Shown: positions 7,269 through 15,300 of the stretch, piece by piece
How the letters are laid out: each line of letters begins with the position of its first letter
Position numbering within the stretch: position 1 is the stretch's first letter
DNA from: Colimorpha_A sp045533115
Lineage (GTDB): Bacteria; Bacillota; Clostridia; Oscillospirales; CAG-272
Assembly: GCA_045533115.1 (NCBI GenBank)
Contig: JAZSHF010000012.1
Coordinates: 1-35,103, forward strand
Length of the DNA stretch: 35,103 nucleotides
Direction of reading: 5' to 3'
Notes under the pieces: model-generated
The model's database searches: none
The model's input: the letters and a program-made list of their open reading frames with translations, nothing else
Told to the model about the DNA's origin: nothing
Program-made: the position numbers and the translations under genes

Positions 7269-7298
7269 AAGAACGGTTGCTTTTGCAACCGTTCTTTT
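7269..7298. terminator. Bidirectional terminator
   Basis: AAGAACGGTTGC (7269-7280) pairs perfectly with GCAACCGTTCTT (7285-7296) around TTTT. A and T tracts flank both sides, so it can end both the methyltransferase gene and the convergent DUF4091 lipoprotein gene. Confidence 0.85.
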
Positions 7299-7300
7299 TA

Positions 7301-8911
7301 TTACTGATTTTTCATTGCCGCTTCAAGAGCGTTACCGATCTCGATGCGGAGAGCGGCATACTTGTCGCCGCTTGCAAACTCGGTGAGGGTAGGGGTACCT
7401 TCTTTGGTCTTTTCCTTCACCCAGTCCTTGCCGAGATATTGTTCAGCGAGATTGAGAAGCTCAATATCGTCACAGCCGTCGCGGACGATCTTTGCGCGAA
7501 TTGACGGACATGCACCGCCGTATCCGACGTAATAACCGGGATAGAAGAGGAAACCGCAACCGTAGATAGTGCCCTTATCACTCGTAAGACCGTTCTTTAC
7601 AGTCTCCCAAGGGTTCTGCAAGATATTGTTCTTCACTCCGTAGGAGTTTACAGACCAATAGAGGAAGCCGTCGATGTCTCTCTGCCACATCTGCCAGAAC
7701 ATAAGACGCTGATTTGCGCCGACGGTATCGATGAACATCTGCGCGTAGGGATCGTCGGGAGAGTTACAAACGTATGTCCACATCCTGTCGCCCTTGGCAA
7801 TCTGCTCGTTCATTCTTTCCTCAAACGTCTTGTCGGGTCTGTAGTTCAGGGACTTATACGACTGACTGTCGTCCCAGAGACAGAGCTTGGGGCACCAGAG
7901 GCGCGTATAATCGGTCATATCATCGGTCTGGTCCTTGTTCGCACTCAACTGGATATTGGTATAGAAGGGAGCGCAGATCTCGATCTCGGGGCAAAGCTGT
8001 GTCAAAATTCTTTCATACTCGCGAAGCTCAACGAGGTGTCCCTCTGTTCTCGGCTCGTCGACAGGATAGAAGAACGCCTTGTCAAGCCATACCTTATTTG
8101 TCTTGAGCTTTTTATAGTACTCAAGAAGCTTTGCCTCGTTTATCGTTCCGTCCTCATTCTTCGGTATAAAAACCTGAAAAGATGTCATACGGGGATCGTC
8201 AAGATATGCGTTTGCTTCGTCCGAAAGAATATCAACGGGAATCTTGTACGGACTCATATTATGCTGAAGGCAGGCCTCGTACCATTCCTCATATTTTCCT
8301 TTTGACTGACTTACGTAGCTCGTTTCAAGACCGACCGCGGTCGCGAAGGTCTTTTTCTCGGGAAGCACGATATCCCATACGTGAACGGTGATGTTAAAGG
8401 TTGCGATAACCTTTTTGTCCTTGTCATTTACCTCGTAAACGTACTTATACTCGCCTGCCGGGGTATCCTTGGTCGTGGTAAACTCTACCATAAAAGGAAG
8501 AGCTACATCTGCTTTAACCTGAAGACGCCTGCCGTAGTAAGGAATAAGCGCGTCAGTGTATTGCTTCCTTTTGATTGTATGCGTTTTATCCATCGAGAAC
8601 ATAGCTGTGGTGATAGCTTCCGTCGCATCAGAAACATCTTTGTTCATAGCGAAGGTCACGTTTTTCAAATCCTCATTTGAATAGATAGCAACCTGACAGC
8701 CCTCAGTCTCGCCTTTTGCAAGATAAATCGTATAGTCGGTATTGAGATTTTTGCCGGGAGTTGCGCCGACTACCGTTTTGTCAAAGCTGTGAAACGCCCA
8801 AGCTTTGATATTTGCGGGATTGTTACCCCCGCCGCTCGGCTTCTTACCGTCGCAAGCTGCAAGAGGCAGTACCATGCAGAAGGCAAGGATCAGAATTAAA
8901 AGTTTTTTCAT
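7301..8911 (-). CDS. DUF4091 (glycoside hydrolase 123-like) lipoprotein
   Basis: About 536 residues. A lipoprotein signal peptide (MKKLLILILAFCMVLPLAAC) is followed by a beta-sandwich region to about residue 190, then a TIM-barrel-like domain typical of DUF4091 / GH123-related proteins. The acid pair of that family is visible as YPVDEPR; other marks are CPKLCLWDD, MWTYVCNSP, GFLYWSVN and YGCGFLFYPG. Family members act on N-acetylhexosamine glycans; the substrate here is unknown. The in-frame extension upstream starts at a TTG inside the neighbouring gene and is rejected; the ATG at 8911 has a GGAG-type site and starts a perfect signal peptide. It follows the EF-loop lipoprotein by about 31 bases and ends at a terminator. 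A clear paralogue without a signal peptide lies at 28996-30453. Confidence 0.85.
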   Translation of the reverse strand: MKKLLILILAFCMVLPLAACDGKKPSGGGNNPANIKAWAFHSFDKTVVGATPGKNLNTDYTIYLAKGETEGCQVAIYSNEDLKNVTFAMNKDVSDATEAITTAMFSMDKTHTIKRKQYTDALIPYYGRRLQVKADVALPFMVEFTTTKDTPAGEYKYVYEVNDKDKKVIATFNITVHVWDIVLPEKKTFATAVGLETSYVSQSKGKYEEWYEACLQHNMSPYKIPVDILSDEANAYLDDPRMTSFQVFIPKNEDGTINEAKLLEYYKKLKTNKVWLDKAFFYPVDEPRTEGHLVELREYERILTQLCPEIEICAPFYTNIQLSANKDQTDDMTDYTRLWCPKLCLWDDSQSYKSLNYRPDKTFEERMNEQIAKGDRMWTYVCNSPDDPYAQMFIDTVGANQRLMFWQMWQRDIDGFLYWSVNSYGVKNNILQNPWETVKNGLTSDKGTIYGCGFLFYPGYYVGYGGACPSIRAKIVRDGCDDIELLNLAEQYLGKDWVKEKTKEGTPTLTEFASGDKYAALRIEIGNALEAAMKNQ

Positions 8912-8942
8912 TTGTATATCTCCTAAATTATTTTTATCATTA

Positions 8943-9731
8943 TCAGTCCTCGGCGATCTCGGTAACGTTACCGTTTTCGTCGCAGGCAAAATTCAATACT
9001 TCATTTTCGGTTGTATACTTGAAGAATGAAGGAGTACCGTTTGCACGGTATTCGGTCTCCCACAGGTCGTTATCGTTGTCGAACTCGGTCGAGCGTGTCA
9101 TAACGCCGTTTGCGTCGTACTCAAATGTGTATCCGCCCATCGAATTTCCGTCTGCCAGCATCACCATCTCGGTGATCTTGCCGTTCTTGTCGTCGAGCTT
9201 GACTTTATAAACGACTGAATCGAATTCGCTCAAAGTCATAGAAGTAGCGTCGACCTCTTTACCGCTGTAAAGGTCGATCATCAGCTCGTAGCGAGCTACA
9301 TAATTCTTGTAATTGGGATTATCTTTGTCGATGTCCGCAATCGCATCGCGCGCGTTTTGGATCATTTCATTTTTGTACGTATTTGCGCCCGCGCCGTCAA
9401 TCTTTACGGAGTTATAGAGCTTCTTAACGGTAACGACGTAATATCCGTCCTCGAGCTTGACGGTACCCGTCATTCTCGTTTTTTCAGCCGCGGTATAAGC
9501 TCCGTCGTCATTCGTGTCTCCTTCGTAGGCAATCTGGACAAGCTCCGCTTTTGTGCCGTCGATAACTACCGAATAGTCGTAATCGGTATAGAAGCTCGCG
9601 TAAGGGTAAAGGTGTGCGTGACGCGCGGTATAGGCATCGCCTTTTATGCCTCCGCCGTTATTGTCCTTGTCACAGGCGACGAGGGGGAGAGCCATACAAA
9701 GAGCAAGAATGAAGATCAAAAACTTTTTCAT
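8943..9731 (-). CDS. Lipoprotein with an EF-hand-type calcium loop, function unknown
   Basis: The 262-residue lipoprotein (signal peptide MKKFLIFILALCMALPLVAC, almost the same as that of the next gene) is probably rich in beta strands. Residues 72-83, DTNDDGAYTAAE, match a 12-residue EF-hand/dockerin calcium loop (Asp1, Asn3, Asp5, Gly6, Glu12). The C-terminal half contains YTFEYDANGVMTRSTEFD-like turns ending in DENGNVTEI, resembling the short strand-turn repeats of YD/RHS-type surface proteins. Start ATG has AAGGAG upstream. It is first in an operon with the DUF4091 lipoprotein and has a strong promoter at 9767-9795. A surface glycan-related role is inferred from the neighbour only. Confidence 0.78.
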   Translation of the reverse strand: MKKFLIFILALCMALPLVACDKDNNGGGIKGDAYTARHAHLYPYASFYTDYDYSVVIDGTKAELVQIAYEGDTNDDGAYTAAEKTRMTGTVKLEDGYYVVTVKKLYNSVKIDGAGANTYKNEMIQNARDAIADIDKDNPNYKNYVARYELMIDLYSGKEVDATSMTLSEFDSVVYKVKLDDKNGKITEMVMLADGNSMGGYTFEYDANGVMTRSTEFDNDNDLWETEYRANGTPSFFKYTTENEVLNFACDENGNVTEIAED

Positions 9732-9766
9732 AATGTGTCTCCTTGAATATTGAGTTTACGTTTTTA

Positions 9767-9795
9767 ATTGTACCACAACTAACCACATTAGTCAA
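9767..9795 (-). promoter_or_regulatory. Promoter of the two-lipoprotein operon
   Basis: Minus strand TTGACT (9790-9795), 17 bases, TACAAT (9767-9772). The spacer and -35 contain ACTAA-N5-TTAGT (about 9778-9792), a possible operator. Confidence 0.7.
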
Positions 9796-9796
9796 C

Positions 9797-9826
9797 AAAA
9801 AAACACCCGCGCGGGTGTCTTTTTTG
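9797..9826 (-). terminator. Terminator of spoIIID
   Basis: The palindrome ACACCCGCGCGGGTGT (9803-9818) has A and T tracts on both sides, directly after the spoIIID stop at 9827. Confidence 0.8.
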
Positions 9827-10105
9827 TTAATTTTTATTGAACTGATGCTTTTTCAGATTTTTATATTTTTCCTTCGTCGCCTCGCCGCCTCTTATATGGC
9901 GCTCCGACTTGTTTTTGTCGAGGACCTCCTTTACCAAGCGGTATAAGGACGGGTTTATCTTCTCAAGCTTTTCCGTTATGTCCTTATGAACGGTCGACTT
10001 ACTTATCCCGAACGCCGCGGCGGCGGCACGGACAGTCGCTCCCGTTTTTACTATGTATTTGCCGAGAAGCTGACATCTCTCGGCGGCCACTGTTTCGGTC
10101 AGCAT
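9827..10105 (-). CDS. spoIIID: Sporulation transcriptional regulator SpoIIID
   Basis: A mother-cell DNA-binding regulator acting after sigma-E during endospore formation. The 92-residue product matches the family along its length: LLGKYIVKTGATVRAAA, the helix-turn-helix FGISKSTVHKDITEKL, IN-SLYRLVKEVLDKNK and ERHIRGGEATKEKYK. I take ATG at 10105 as the start because AAGGA lies 6 bases ahead; the frame is open to an ATG at 10129, which has no ribosome site. It is the clearest sign that the organism makes endospores. It lies 71 bases downstream of the lipoprotein gene at 10177 with no terminator between, so read-through is possible. I see no convincing sigma-E promoter. Confidence 0.95.
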   Translation of the reverse strand: MLTETVAAERCQLLGKYIVKTGATVRAAAAAFGISKSTVHKDITEKLEKINPSLYRLVKEVLDKNKSERHIRGGEATKEKYKNLKKHQFNKN

Positions 10106-10176
10106 TCCGTATCCTTCCCTTCCCGCCATTCGGCGTTAAGCTTTTGATACAGATTATGCTGAAGCGTCTTATTTTA

Positions 10177-10605
10177 TTACTGTTCCGTCTCGGCAGCCGT
10201 TACGTTAAAATACAGGGTTATTTTTTCGGTTCGAGACTGAATTTCTATCGTATATTTTCCCTGCTTCGTTTTGTTTCCGACCCGCCACGTCCAGCTGACT
10301 ACTCCCTCTCCGTCCGTACATTTAGGTTCAAGTCCGCCCGCCTCGCTGACCTTTGAATAGGTCACGGTTATCGAATATTCGGTATTCGGAAGACCCTTGA
10401 CCGTGACTGTCGCTTTTTTACCGGCAGACACCGTTTCGGTAAGTGAAACTACCTTGAGCGATCCGACGGGCAATTCGGACGGCTCGGTAACGGCTCCTGT
10501 CGTTGCCGCAACGGTCGTTTCGCCCTCTGAATATATCGTCATCAGACTGCCGCTCCGACACGATGCAAGAAGCAGACAGATAAGCAGAATTAAAGCTGCC
10601 TTCAT
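10177..10605 (-). CDS. Small lipoprotein with an Ig-like beta-sandwich domain
   Basis: 142 residues: a short lipoprotein signal peptide (MKAALILLICLLLASC), a Thr/Ser-rich linker (EGETTVAATTGAVTEPSE) and a C-terminal domain with alternating strands (KVVSLTETVSAGKKATVTV, GEGVVSWTWRVG, KQGKYTIEIQS) that looks like an immunoglobulin-like fold. It should be anchored outside the cell. Its start overlaps the stop of the metallophosphoesterase gene by 4 bases (ATGA), so the two are translationally coupled. It could be a partner of that membrane enzyme, but no function is known. Confidence 0.78.
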   Translation of the reverse strand: MKAALILLICLLLASCRSGSLMTIYSEGETTVAATTGAVTEPSELPVGSLKVVSLTETVSAGKKATVTVKGLPNTEYSITVTYSKVSEAGGLEPKCTDGEGVVSWTWRVGNKTKQGKYTIEIQSRTEKITLYFNVTAAETEQ

Positions 10606-11444
10606 TCCTTTTCTCCCGACGGAAGAAGGGTTGCCAAGACAAGCTCGGGACGGTTGAATACACGGGGACGAATAAGCTTTGAAAGCCCGCGGCTCACTAT
10701 CATTTTGCCGCCGTTTGCCATTATATATTCTCCACCCGCATATTTTGGCAACAACCCCTGATGCGGAGCGTACAGACCGTTTACCAGCTTCGGAATTATG
10801 ACCTGACCGCCATGCGCGTGTCCTGTAAAAACAAGGTCAAAAGGAGTTTCCTCGTAATAGCTTATCAGCTCGGGGCGGTGGCTGAGCAGGATACTGAAGC
10901 ATTCGCCGTCGAGGCTTCTTCCGCAGTCGGTAAGCTGATCCTCCCACAGACGCCCGCTTTTATCGGGCAACGCTATCGGGTCGTCAACGCCGCCGATAAC
11001 GATGCTTTGCTCTCCTATATCTACCGTCCGGACCTCGCCCTCAAGAACAATTATTCCGTAGGAAACGAGCTTTTCCTTTATTGCGTCGGTGAGATGCGTA
11101 TAGACCTCGTGATTACCGCTGACGTAATAGCAAGGATAGAGAGCCGCGAGCTTCTTGAGGAATCTGAAGCAGGCACCGTTTGGGGCGCAGTCGTCGAGAA
11201 TATCACCCGTCATAACAATGATGTCGGGGTCGATATTCGTCACCGCTTCGATAAGCTCCGAGCCTTCGCAGCCGTAATTTGAGCTGTGAAGATCCGATAT
11301 TTGCAGTATTTTAACGGGTGTTTTGATCTTCCCGCTGTATATTGGGTAGGTTTTGAGCGACATTTTTTCGCTTAATGCGAAATATGAGAGTGCCGCAACA
11401 CCGCATCCCGCCAAGGCAAGAAAAATTGCGTTTGAAGCTTTCAT
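10602..11444 (-). CDS. Membrane-anchored calcineurin-like metallophosphoesterase (YkuE/YaeI type)
   Basis: 280 residues. One N-terminal hydrophobic segment (about 5-25) would anchor it in the membrane with the catalytic domain outside. Metal-binding motifs appear in order: QISDLHSSNYG, MTGDILDDCA, SGNHEVYTH, LLSHRPE and FTGHAHGGQV, which define the family. YkuE/YaeI-type members hydrolyse phosphodiesters, in some cases lipid-linked. The ATG shares one base with the pepT stop (TAATG). The lipoprotein gene downstream overlaps by 4 bases. Confidence 0.9.
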   Translation of the reverse strand: MKASNAIFLALAGCGVAALSYFALSEKMSLKTYPIYSGKIKTPVKILQISDLHSSNYGCEGSELIEAVTNIDPDIIVMTGDILDDCAPNGACFRFLKKLAALYPCYYVSGNHEVYTHLTDAIKEKLVSYGIIVLEGEVRTVDIGEQSIVIGGVDDPIALPDKSGRLWEDQLTDCGRSLDGECFSILLSHRPELISYYEETPFDLVFTGHAHGGQVIIPKLVNGLYAPHQGLLPKYAGGEYIMANGGKMIVSRGLSKLIRPRVFNRPELVLATLLPSGEKE

Positions 11445-12664
11445 TATTTTCCTTCCGAATAAATTCTGACTATTTCAAGAAGTATATCGACGCATTGATC
11501 CATTTCCTCGGTCACCGCGTGCTCATACGGGCCGTGTCCTGCATAAGCGCCCGTACCGAGGTTCGGGCAAGGAAGTCCCATAAAGGAGAGACGTGCACCG
11601 TCGGTACCGCCTCTTATCGGGTAGACCTCGGGCGTAACGCCGATATTTTCAGCCGCCTTGATAGCACTTTCCACAATATGATAGTGCGGGCGTACCATTT
11701 CCGCCATATTGCGGTACTGCTCCTTTATTTCAAGAGTAACGGTGCCTTCACCGTACTTGTCGTTAAGAAGCTTGGTTATATGGCGGAGCGTTTCGTTTCT
11801 GATCTCGAAATTATGCGCGTCGTGGTCACGCACGATATATGAAAGGGTTGCCTCAGAGGTTTCGCCTTTCATATCGGTCAGATGGAAGAAGCCCTCATAG
11901 CCCTCGGTGTTTCTCGGTGTGTCGCAGGCGGGGAGCATTGAATTGAACTCCATTGCGACAAGAGATGCGTTTATCATTGTATTCTTCGAGCTTCCGGGGT
12001 GGACGGAGAAGCCCTTGATCTTAACGGTCGCGCCCGATGCGTTGAAGTTTTCGTATTCAACTCCGCCGACACCGCCGCCGTCGACCGTATAGCCGAAATC
12101 TGCGCCGAAGAACGGCACGTCGAAGTGGTCTGCGCCTTCTCCGATTTCCTCGTCGGGAGTGAAGCCGATGCATATTTTTCCGTGGGGGAGATCGTTTTCG
12201 ATCAAGATCTCTGCCATCGTCATTATTTCGGCAATTCCTGCTTTATCGTCACCGCCGAGAAGGGTATTTCCGTCGGTGGTGATGAGGGTCTTGCCTACGA
12301 GATTTTTAAGGTGCGGAAAGTCGCTTACCTTAAGGAAGCGTCCGCTTTCGCCGAGAGCGATGTCGTTTCCGTCGTAATTCTCTATCACCTGCGGATTTAC
12401 GCCCTCGCCGCTGAATTCGGGAGAGGTATCCATGTGTGCGATGAAGCCAATCGCGGGCACGTTTTCACAGCCCTTCGTTGCGGGTATCACGGCATAAACG
12501 TAGCCGAGGTCGTTATAGGTCGATTTTATGCCCATTGAAAGAAGCTCATCGTTCAGGACTTTTGCAAAAACGAGCTGACCCTTCGTGCTGGGGGTGACGC
12601 CCGTGGTTTCGGATGATGCGGTGGAATAGGTAATGTATTTTAGAAAGCGTTCGTATGATCTCAT
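11444..12664 (-). CDS. pepT: Peptidase T (tripeptidase)
   Basis: A cytosolic M20 zinc peptidase releasing N-terminal residues from tripeptides. The 406-residue protein starts MRSYERFLKYITYST and shows FIAHMDTSPE (zinc His and Asp), GGDDKAGIAE, TPDEEIGEGADHF (catalytic Glu and metal Glu), the dimerisation-domain stretch FSVHPGSSKNTMINA, and the C-terminal RGGTDGARLSFMGLPCPNLGTG and GPYEHA. All metal ligands expected for PepT are present. ATG 12664 has AGAGG 6 bases upstream; a 32-codon in-frame extension upstream has no support. A promoter far upstream (12881-12909) implies a leader of about 210 bases. Confidence 0.96.
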   Translation of the reverse strand: MRSYERFLKYITYSTASSETTGVTPSTKGQLVFAKVLNDELLSMGIKSTYNDLGYVYAVIPATKGCENVPAIGFIAHMDTSPEFSGEGVNPQVIENYDGNDIALGESGRFLKVSDFPHLKNLVGKTLITTDGNTLLGGDDKAGIAEIMTMAEILIENDLPHGKICIGFTPDEEIGEGADHFDVPFFGADFGYTVDGGGVGGVEYENFNASGATVKIKGFSVHPGSSKNTMINASLVAMEFNSMLPACDTPRNTEGYEGFFHLTDMKGETSEATLSYIVRDHDAHNFEIRNETLRHITKLLNDKYGEGTVTLEIKEQYRNMAEMVRPHYHIVESAIKAAENIGVTPEVYPIRGGTDGARLSFMGLPCPNLGTGAYAGHGPYEHAVTEEMDQCVDILLEIVRIYSEGK

Positions 12665-12875
12665 ATTTTTCCTCTTTCTTGACTTTTTCGCATTTCTTTT
12701 CTCGTGAAAAGAGACGCTCGCAAAGAAACACGCCAAGGGGCAAACCGCAAAAATTTGCAAAGCAAATTGTTTACACGTTTTCCCCTTTGGAAACCCCTTT
12801 CGATTGAAGGAAGATTTTACACGTTATTCGTAGGAACGGGTGTCCTCGACCGTCCGCACAAAACGATGTTACTTT
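12665..12875 (-). other. Long 5' leader of pepT with several hairpins
   Basis: About 210 gene-free bases between the pepT start and its likely promoter. Perfect inverted repeats include TCTTTTC-TCGT-GAAAAGA (12695-12712) and AATTTGC-AAA-GCAAATT (12752-12768). There is no recognised riboswitch signature and no ORF with a ribosome site. Confidence 0.4.
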
Positions 12876-12880
12876 CCCTT

Positions 12881-12909
12881 ATAATACCATATTTTCCCCC
12901 GCTTATCAA
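12881..12909 (-). promoter_or_regulatory. Probable promoter of the pepT operon
   Basis: Minus strand TTGATA (12904-12909), 17 bases, TATTAT (12881-12886). It is the only good pair between pepT and the divergent thiN gene on this strand. Confidence 0.5.
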
Positions 12910-12929
12910 GTATATATGCGTTTTTTGTA

Positions 12930-12958
12930 TTGCAAGGGGGAGATTTTGGTGATATAAT
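12930..12958 (+). promoter_or_regulatory. Promoter of the thiamine pyrophosphokinase gene
   Basis: TTGCAA (12930-12935), 17 bases, extended -10 TGATATAAT (TATAAT at 12953-12958). Confidence 0.65.
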
Positions 12959-12988
12959 ATTTATAATCAGATGAAACGGAGAATTGTT

Positions 12989-13609
12989 ATGAAGCTTTGC
13001 TGTATTGTCGGCGCGGGGCCGTCGGAGCTTTATATTGAAAACGAGGCTTTTATTATTGCCGCCGATGCGGGGATAGAGAAGCTTAATAAAGCAGGAATTA
13101 CGCCCAACCTCATAATCGGTGATTTCGATTCGCTCGGGGAACGTCCGTTGGGAGAAAACGTACAGATCTTCCCCGTCGAAAAGGACGACACCGACACTAT
13201 GCTTGCACTCAAGGAAGCGATATCGCTCGGTTACGACACCGTCATAATTTCGGGGGGCTTGGGCGGTGAGCTTGACCATACGGTGGCTAATCTGCAAACG
13301 CTTCTTTATGCAAAGCAAAACGGCGTGAACGCATTTTTGACCGACGGGATTACGACCGCGACGGTAATTTCAGACAGTATCGTGCTTGCAGCAGAGAACG
13401 TCGGCAGATGCTCTGTATTTGCCTTTGGCGGTGACGCTCGCGGAGTCAGCATTTCAGGGCTTAAATACGAGGCGGAGAACATTACCCTTTCGCCGTCGTT
13501 TCCGCTTGGCGTAAGCAATCACTTTATCGGAAAAAAAGCGAAAATATCGCTTGAAAGCGGGCGGTTGCTCGTGATTTACAACGGAAAACCGAATATTAAA
13601 AACGGCTGA
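12989..13609 (+). CDS. thiN: Thiamine pyrophosphokinase
   Basis: Transfers pyrophosphate from ATP to thiamine, making the cofactor TPP. The 206-residue protein has ADAGIEKLNKAGITPNLIIGDFDSLG (Asp-rich nucleotide site), EKDDTDTMLALKEA and SGGLGGELDHTVANLQ, all diagnostic, and a C-terminal beta domain (GVSNHFIGKKAKISLESG) that binds thiamine. ATG 12989 is preferred over the in-frame ATG at 12971 because GGAG sits 7 bases before it, while that same GGAG lies inside the longer reading. It has its own promoter and terminator. In many Firmicutes this gene lies next to rpe/rsgA; here it stands alone. Confidence 0.95.
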   Translation: MKLCCIVGAGPSELYIENEAFIIAADAGIEKLNKAGITPNLIIGDFDSLGERPLGENVQIFPVEKDDTDTMLALKEAISLGYDTVIISGGLGGELDHTVANLQTLLYAKQNGVNAFLTDGITTATVISDSIVLAAENVGRCSVFAFGGDARGVSISGLKYEAENITLSPSFPLGVSNHFIGKKAKISLESGRLLVIYNGKPNIKNG

Positions 13610-13625
13610 GCTATCAGCCGTTTTT
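13598..13625 (+). terminator. Terminator of thiN
   Basis: AACGGCTGA (13601-13609, includes the stop codon) pairs with TCAGCCGTT around GCTA and is followed by TTTTT. Confidence 0.85.
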
Positions 13626-13646
13626 AATTGGTTGTTTTTGTGCAAG

Positions 13647-13676
13647 TTGACAAAAAACGGCAAATCGAGCTACAAT
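13647..13676 (+). promoter_or_regulatory. Upstream promoter (P1) of the secreted-protein cassette
   Basis: TTGACA (13647-13652), 18 bases, TACAAT (13671-13676). Confidence 0.65.
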
Positions 13677-13679
13677 TTA

Positions 13680-13708
13680 TTGACAACAAATTCAAAGTGT
13701 GATATTAT
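13680..13708 (+). promoter_or_regulatory. Downstream promoter (P2) of the secreted-protein cassette
   Basis: TTGACA (13680-13685), 17 bases, TATTAT (13703-13708). Its -35 starts four bases after the -10 of P1, so the two are tandem and a polymerase bound at one would block the other. Confidence 0.7.
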
Positions 13709-13730
13709 TATCTTGAAAGAGGTAAATCGT

Positions 13731-13802
13731 ATGAAGGTCACGACAGCTTATTATAAAAGTCAAATACCCTTCGCAGAATACTACCCGAAATTCGTTAGTT
13801 AA
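13731..13802 (+). CDS. 23-residue small ORF, possible leader peptide
   Basis: ATG 13731 is preceded by AGAGG at 8 bases and reads 23 codons to TAA: MKVTTAYYKSQIPF then AEYYPKFVS. It is the first ORF after the tandem promoters, 62 bases ahead of the secreted protein, with a hairpin in between. It has no transmembrane segment and four Tyr in 23 residues. The context GAGAGGTAAATC-TATGAAGGT also precedes the lipoprotein gene at 16217, so the ORF could be the remnant of a duplicated gene start rather than a true leader peptide. Confidence 0.45.
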   Translation: MKVTTAYYKSQIPFAEYYPKFVS

Positions 13803-13805
13803 GCA

Positions 13806-13826
13806 GCAAGGGATAAGTACCCTTGC
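13806..13826 (+). promoter_or_regulatory. Hairpin between the small ORF and the secreted protein
   Basis: GCAAGGG (13806-13812) pairs with CCCTTGC (13820-13826), loop ATAAGTA. It begins 3 bases after the small ORF stop. A T tract (13841-13847) follows 14 bases later, so it is not a standard terminator. Confidence 0.5.
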
Positions 13827-13864
13827 ATTAACGCATACGAGTTTTTTGACACGGAGGGTATTCT

Positions 13865-15283
13865 ATGAAAAAAAGATTTATATCACTGTTCATTACAATC
13901 AGCATTTTACTTTCATTATTCAGCATTAATAACGTTGTTTTTTCTGAAACTCCGAATAATACTTCTTTGAGACTCCCGCCTGTTCCGATATACATAACTA
14001 TATCAGACACTTCGGCTTCAATAAAGCGAGGAGAAGGTCTGCTTCTTACAGCATCAATAGATAATGAAGCGGATCCTAACGCAACCGTTGGGTGGACTTC
14101 GAGCGATGAAACAGTTGCCACGGTGTCAGACGACGGTTACGTAATTGGATGCTCAGCCGGAACCGCCACCATTACGGCAATATACAGCTCGGAGTTGGGT
14201 CTTCTGGGAGTTACGACGGCGAGATGCGAGGTAACGGTATCAAGTGATCTTATTTTGGAAAACGGAACGTACTTTTTAAGGAATAAGCAAACGGGGTCTT
14301 ATGCAGACATCAAGGGACCGACAATGGCTTCGGGAACAACCATTCATCAATGGCAATTCCACGGCGGAAACTCTCAGAAATGGGTCTTTAATTATCTTGG
14401 AGACGGTTATTATTCCATAAGATCAAATAATTCTTCTACTCCATATTATCTGGGAGTAAAAAACGACTCCACAGGTCTTGACGTTAATATAGTCCTGCGA
14501 ACAGGTACTTTAACCGACGGAATGAAATGGAGAATCGAACTAACGCAAAACGGTGCGTATAAAATCATACCCAAGACAGGCGAAGCAAAAGACTACGTTC
14601 TCGCCACCTCAACGTCGAACACCACAAACGGAGCAAAGCTTATTCAAGGCGATTATATCGATAATAACAGTTATCGTGATGAGTGGATTCTTCACAAACA
14701 AAAAGATTACACGCTCATGTACCTTGGGAAAGAGGAAGGGGATGAGGATATGCCGCCCATTATAAGCTCCGTCAGTGTCGCACTTCAAGACAATGCCGAT
14801 ATGAATGGTTATGCATATACCTATCTATCGAAGGATGATGCTCTCGTTAATCTGTCATCTACTTCCGTTTTTTCTTGCATCACTCATGGTTCCCAAACAA
14901 GCATCACCGTAAGTGATGGTTATTTGACAATCTCAGATATTAACAGTTTAGGTTCTTCTGCTTTTAATAATCTTAGATTCGTGTATTTGGGCGCATGTGA
15001 AACCGGCAAAGGTGGTAGTGGAGCAAATAACTTAGTAAACGCTATTTATAGCAAAGGAGCGGATGCCGTGCTGGGCTTCACTGTTAGTGTTTATGTTACT
15101 GAAACAAACATGTGGACAACTGCATTTATGCTCTCGCTTTCAGAGGGAGCAACTTTACAGGTTGCTATGAATGCAGCTGATGAATACTTAATAAACAACT
15201 TTAACCGACATCCAAGCCTTTTTACTACAGTCGATTCAAATAGAAATTTAATGGGTTCTGGGCAACTTGTTCCGTGCCCTTGA
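13865..15283 (+). CDS. Secreted protein: Ig-like domain, ricin-type lectin domain, caspase-fold-like C-terminal domain
   Basis: 472 residues. Signal peptide 1-28. Residues about 41-126 form a Big_2-type bacterial Ig domain (GWTSSDETVATVSDDGYV, SAGTATITA). Residues about 127-280 look like a ricin B / RICIN beta-trefoil: GTYFLRNKQTGSYADI, QWQFHGGNSQKWVF, DEWILHKQ. The C-terminal part has alternating strands with SCITHGSQ (His341) and FVYLGACETGKGG (Cys378), then AIYSKGADAVLGF; this order of His-Gly and Gly-x-Cys after hydrophobic strands is the pattern of clan CD cysteine peptidases (caspase, gingipain, CHAT). I infer a secreted peptidase or pseudo-peptidase targeted to glycans. There is no cell-wall anchor. 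ATG has GGAGG 7 bases upstream. Two lipoprotein genes follow on the same strand. Confidence 0.75.
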   Translation: MKKRFISLFITISILLSLFSINNVVFSETPNNTSLRLPPVPIYITISDTSASIKRGEGLLLTASIDNEADPNATVGWTSSDETVATVSDDGYVIGCSAGTATITAIYSSELGLLGVTTARCEVTVSSDLILENGTYFLRNKQTGSYADIKGPTMASGTTIHQWQFHGGNSQKWVFNYLGDGYYSIRSNNSSTPYYLGVKNDSTGLDVNIVLRTGTLTDGMKWRIELTQNGAYKIIPKTGEAKDYVLATSTSNTTNGAKLIQGDYIDNNSYRDEWILHKQKDYTLMYLGKEEGDEDMPPIISSVSVALQDNADMNGYAYTYLSKDDALVNLSSTSVFSCITHGSQTSITVSDGYLTISDINSLGSSAFNNLRFVYLGACETGKGGSGANNLVNAIYSKGADAVLGFTVSVYVTETNMWTTAFMLSLSEGATLQVAMNAADEYLINNFNRHPSLFTTVDSNRNLMGSGQLVPCP

Positions 15284-15300
15284 TGAAAGGAGTTTTTAAT

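Noticed and set aside
10106..10176. Sigma-E promoter before spoIIID
   Set aside because: Only a partial CATA-type -10 is present (CATAATCT) without a credible -35.
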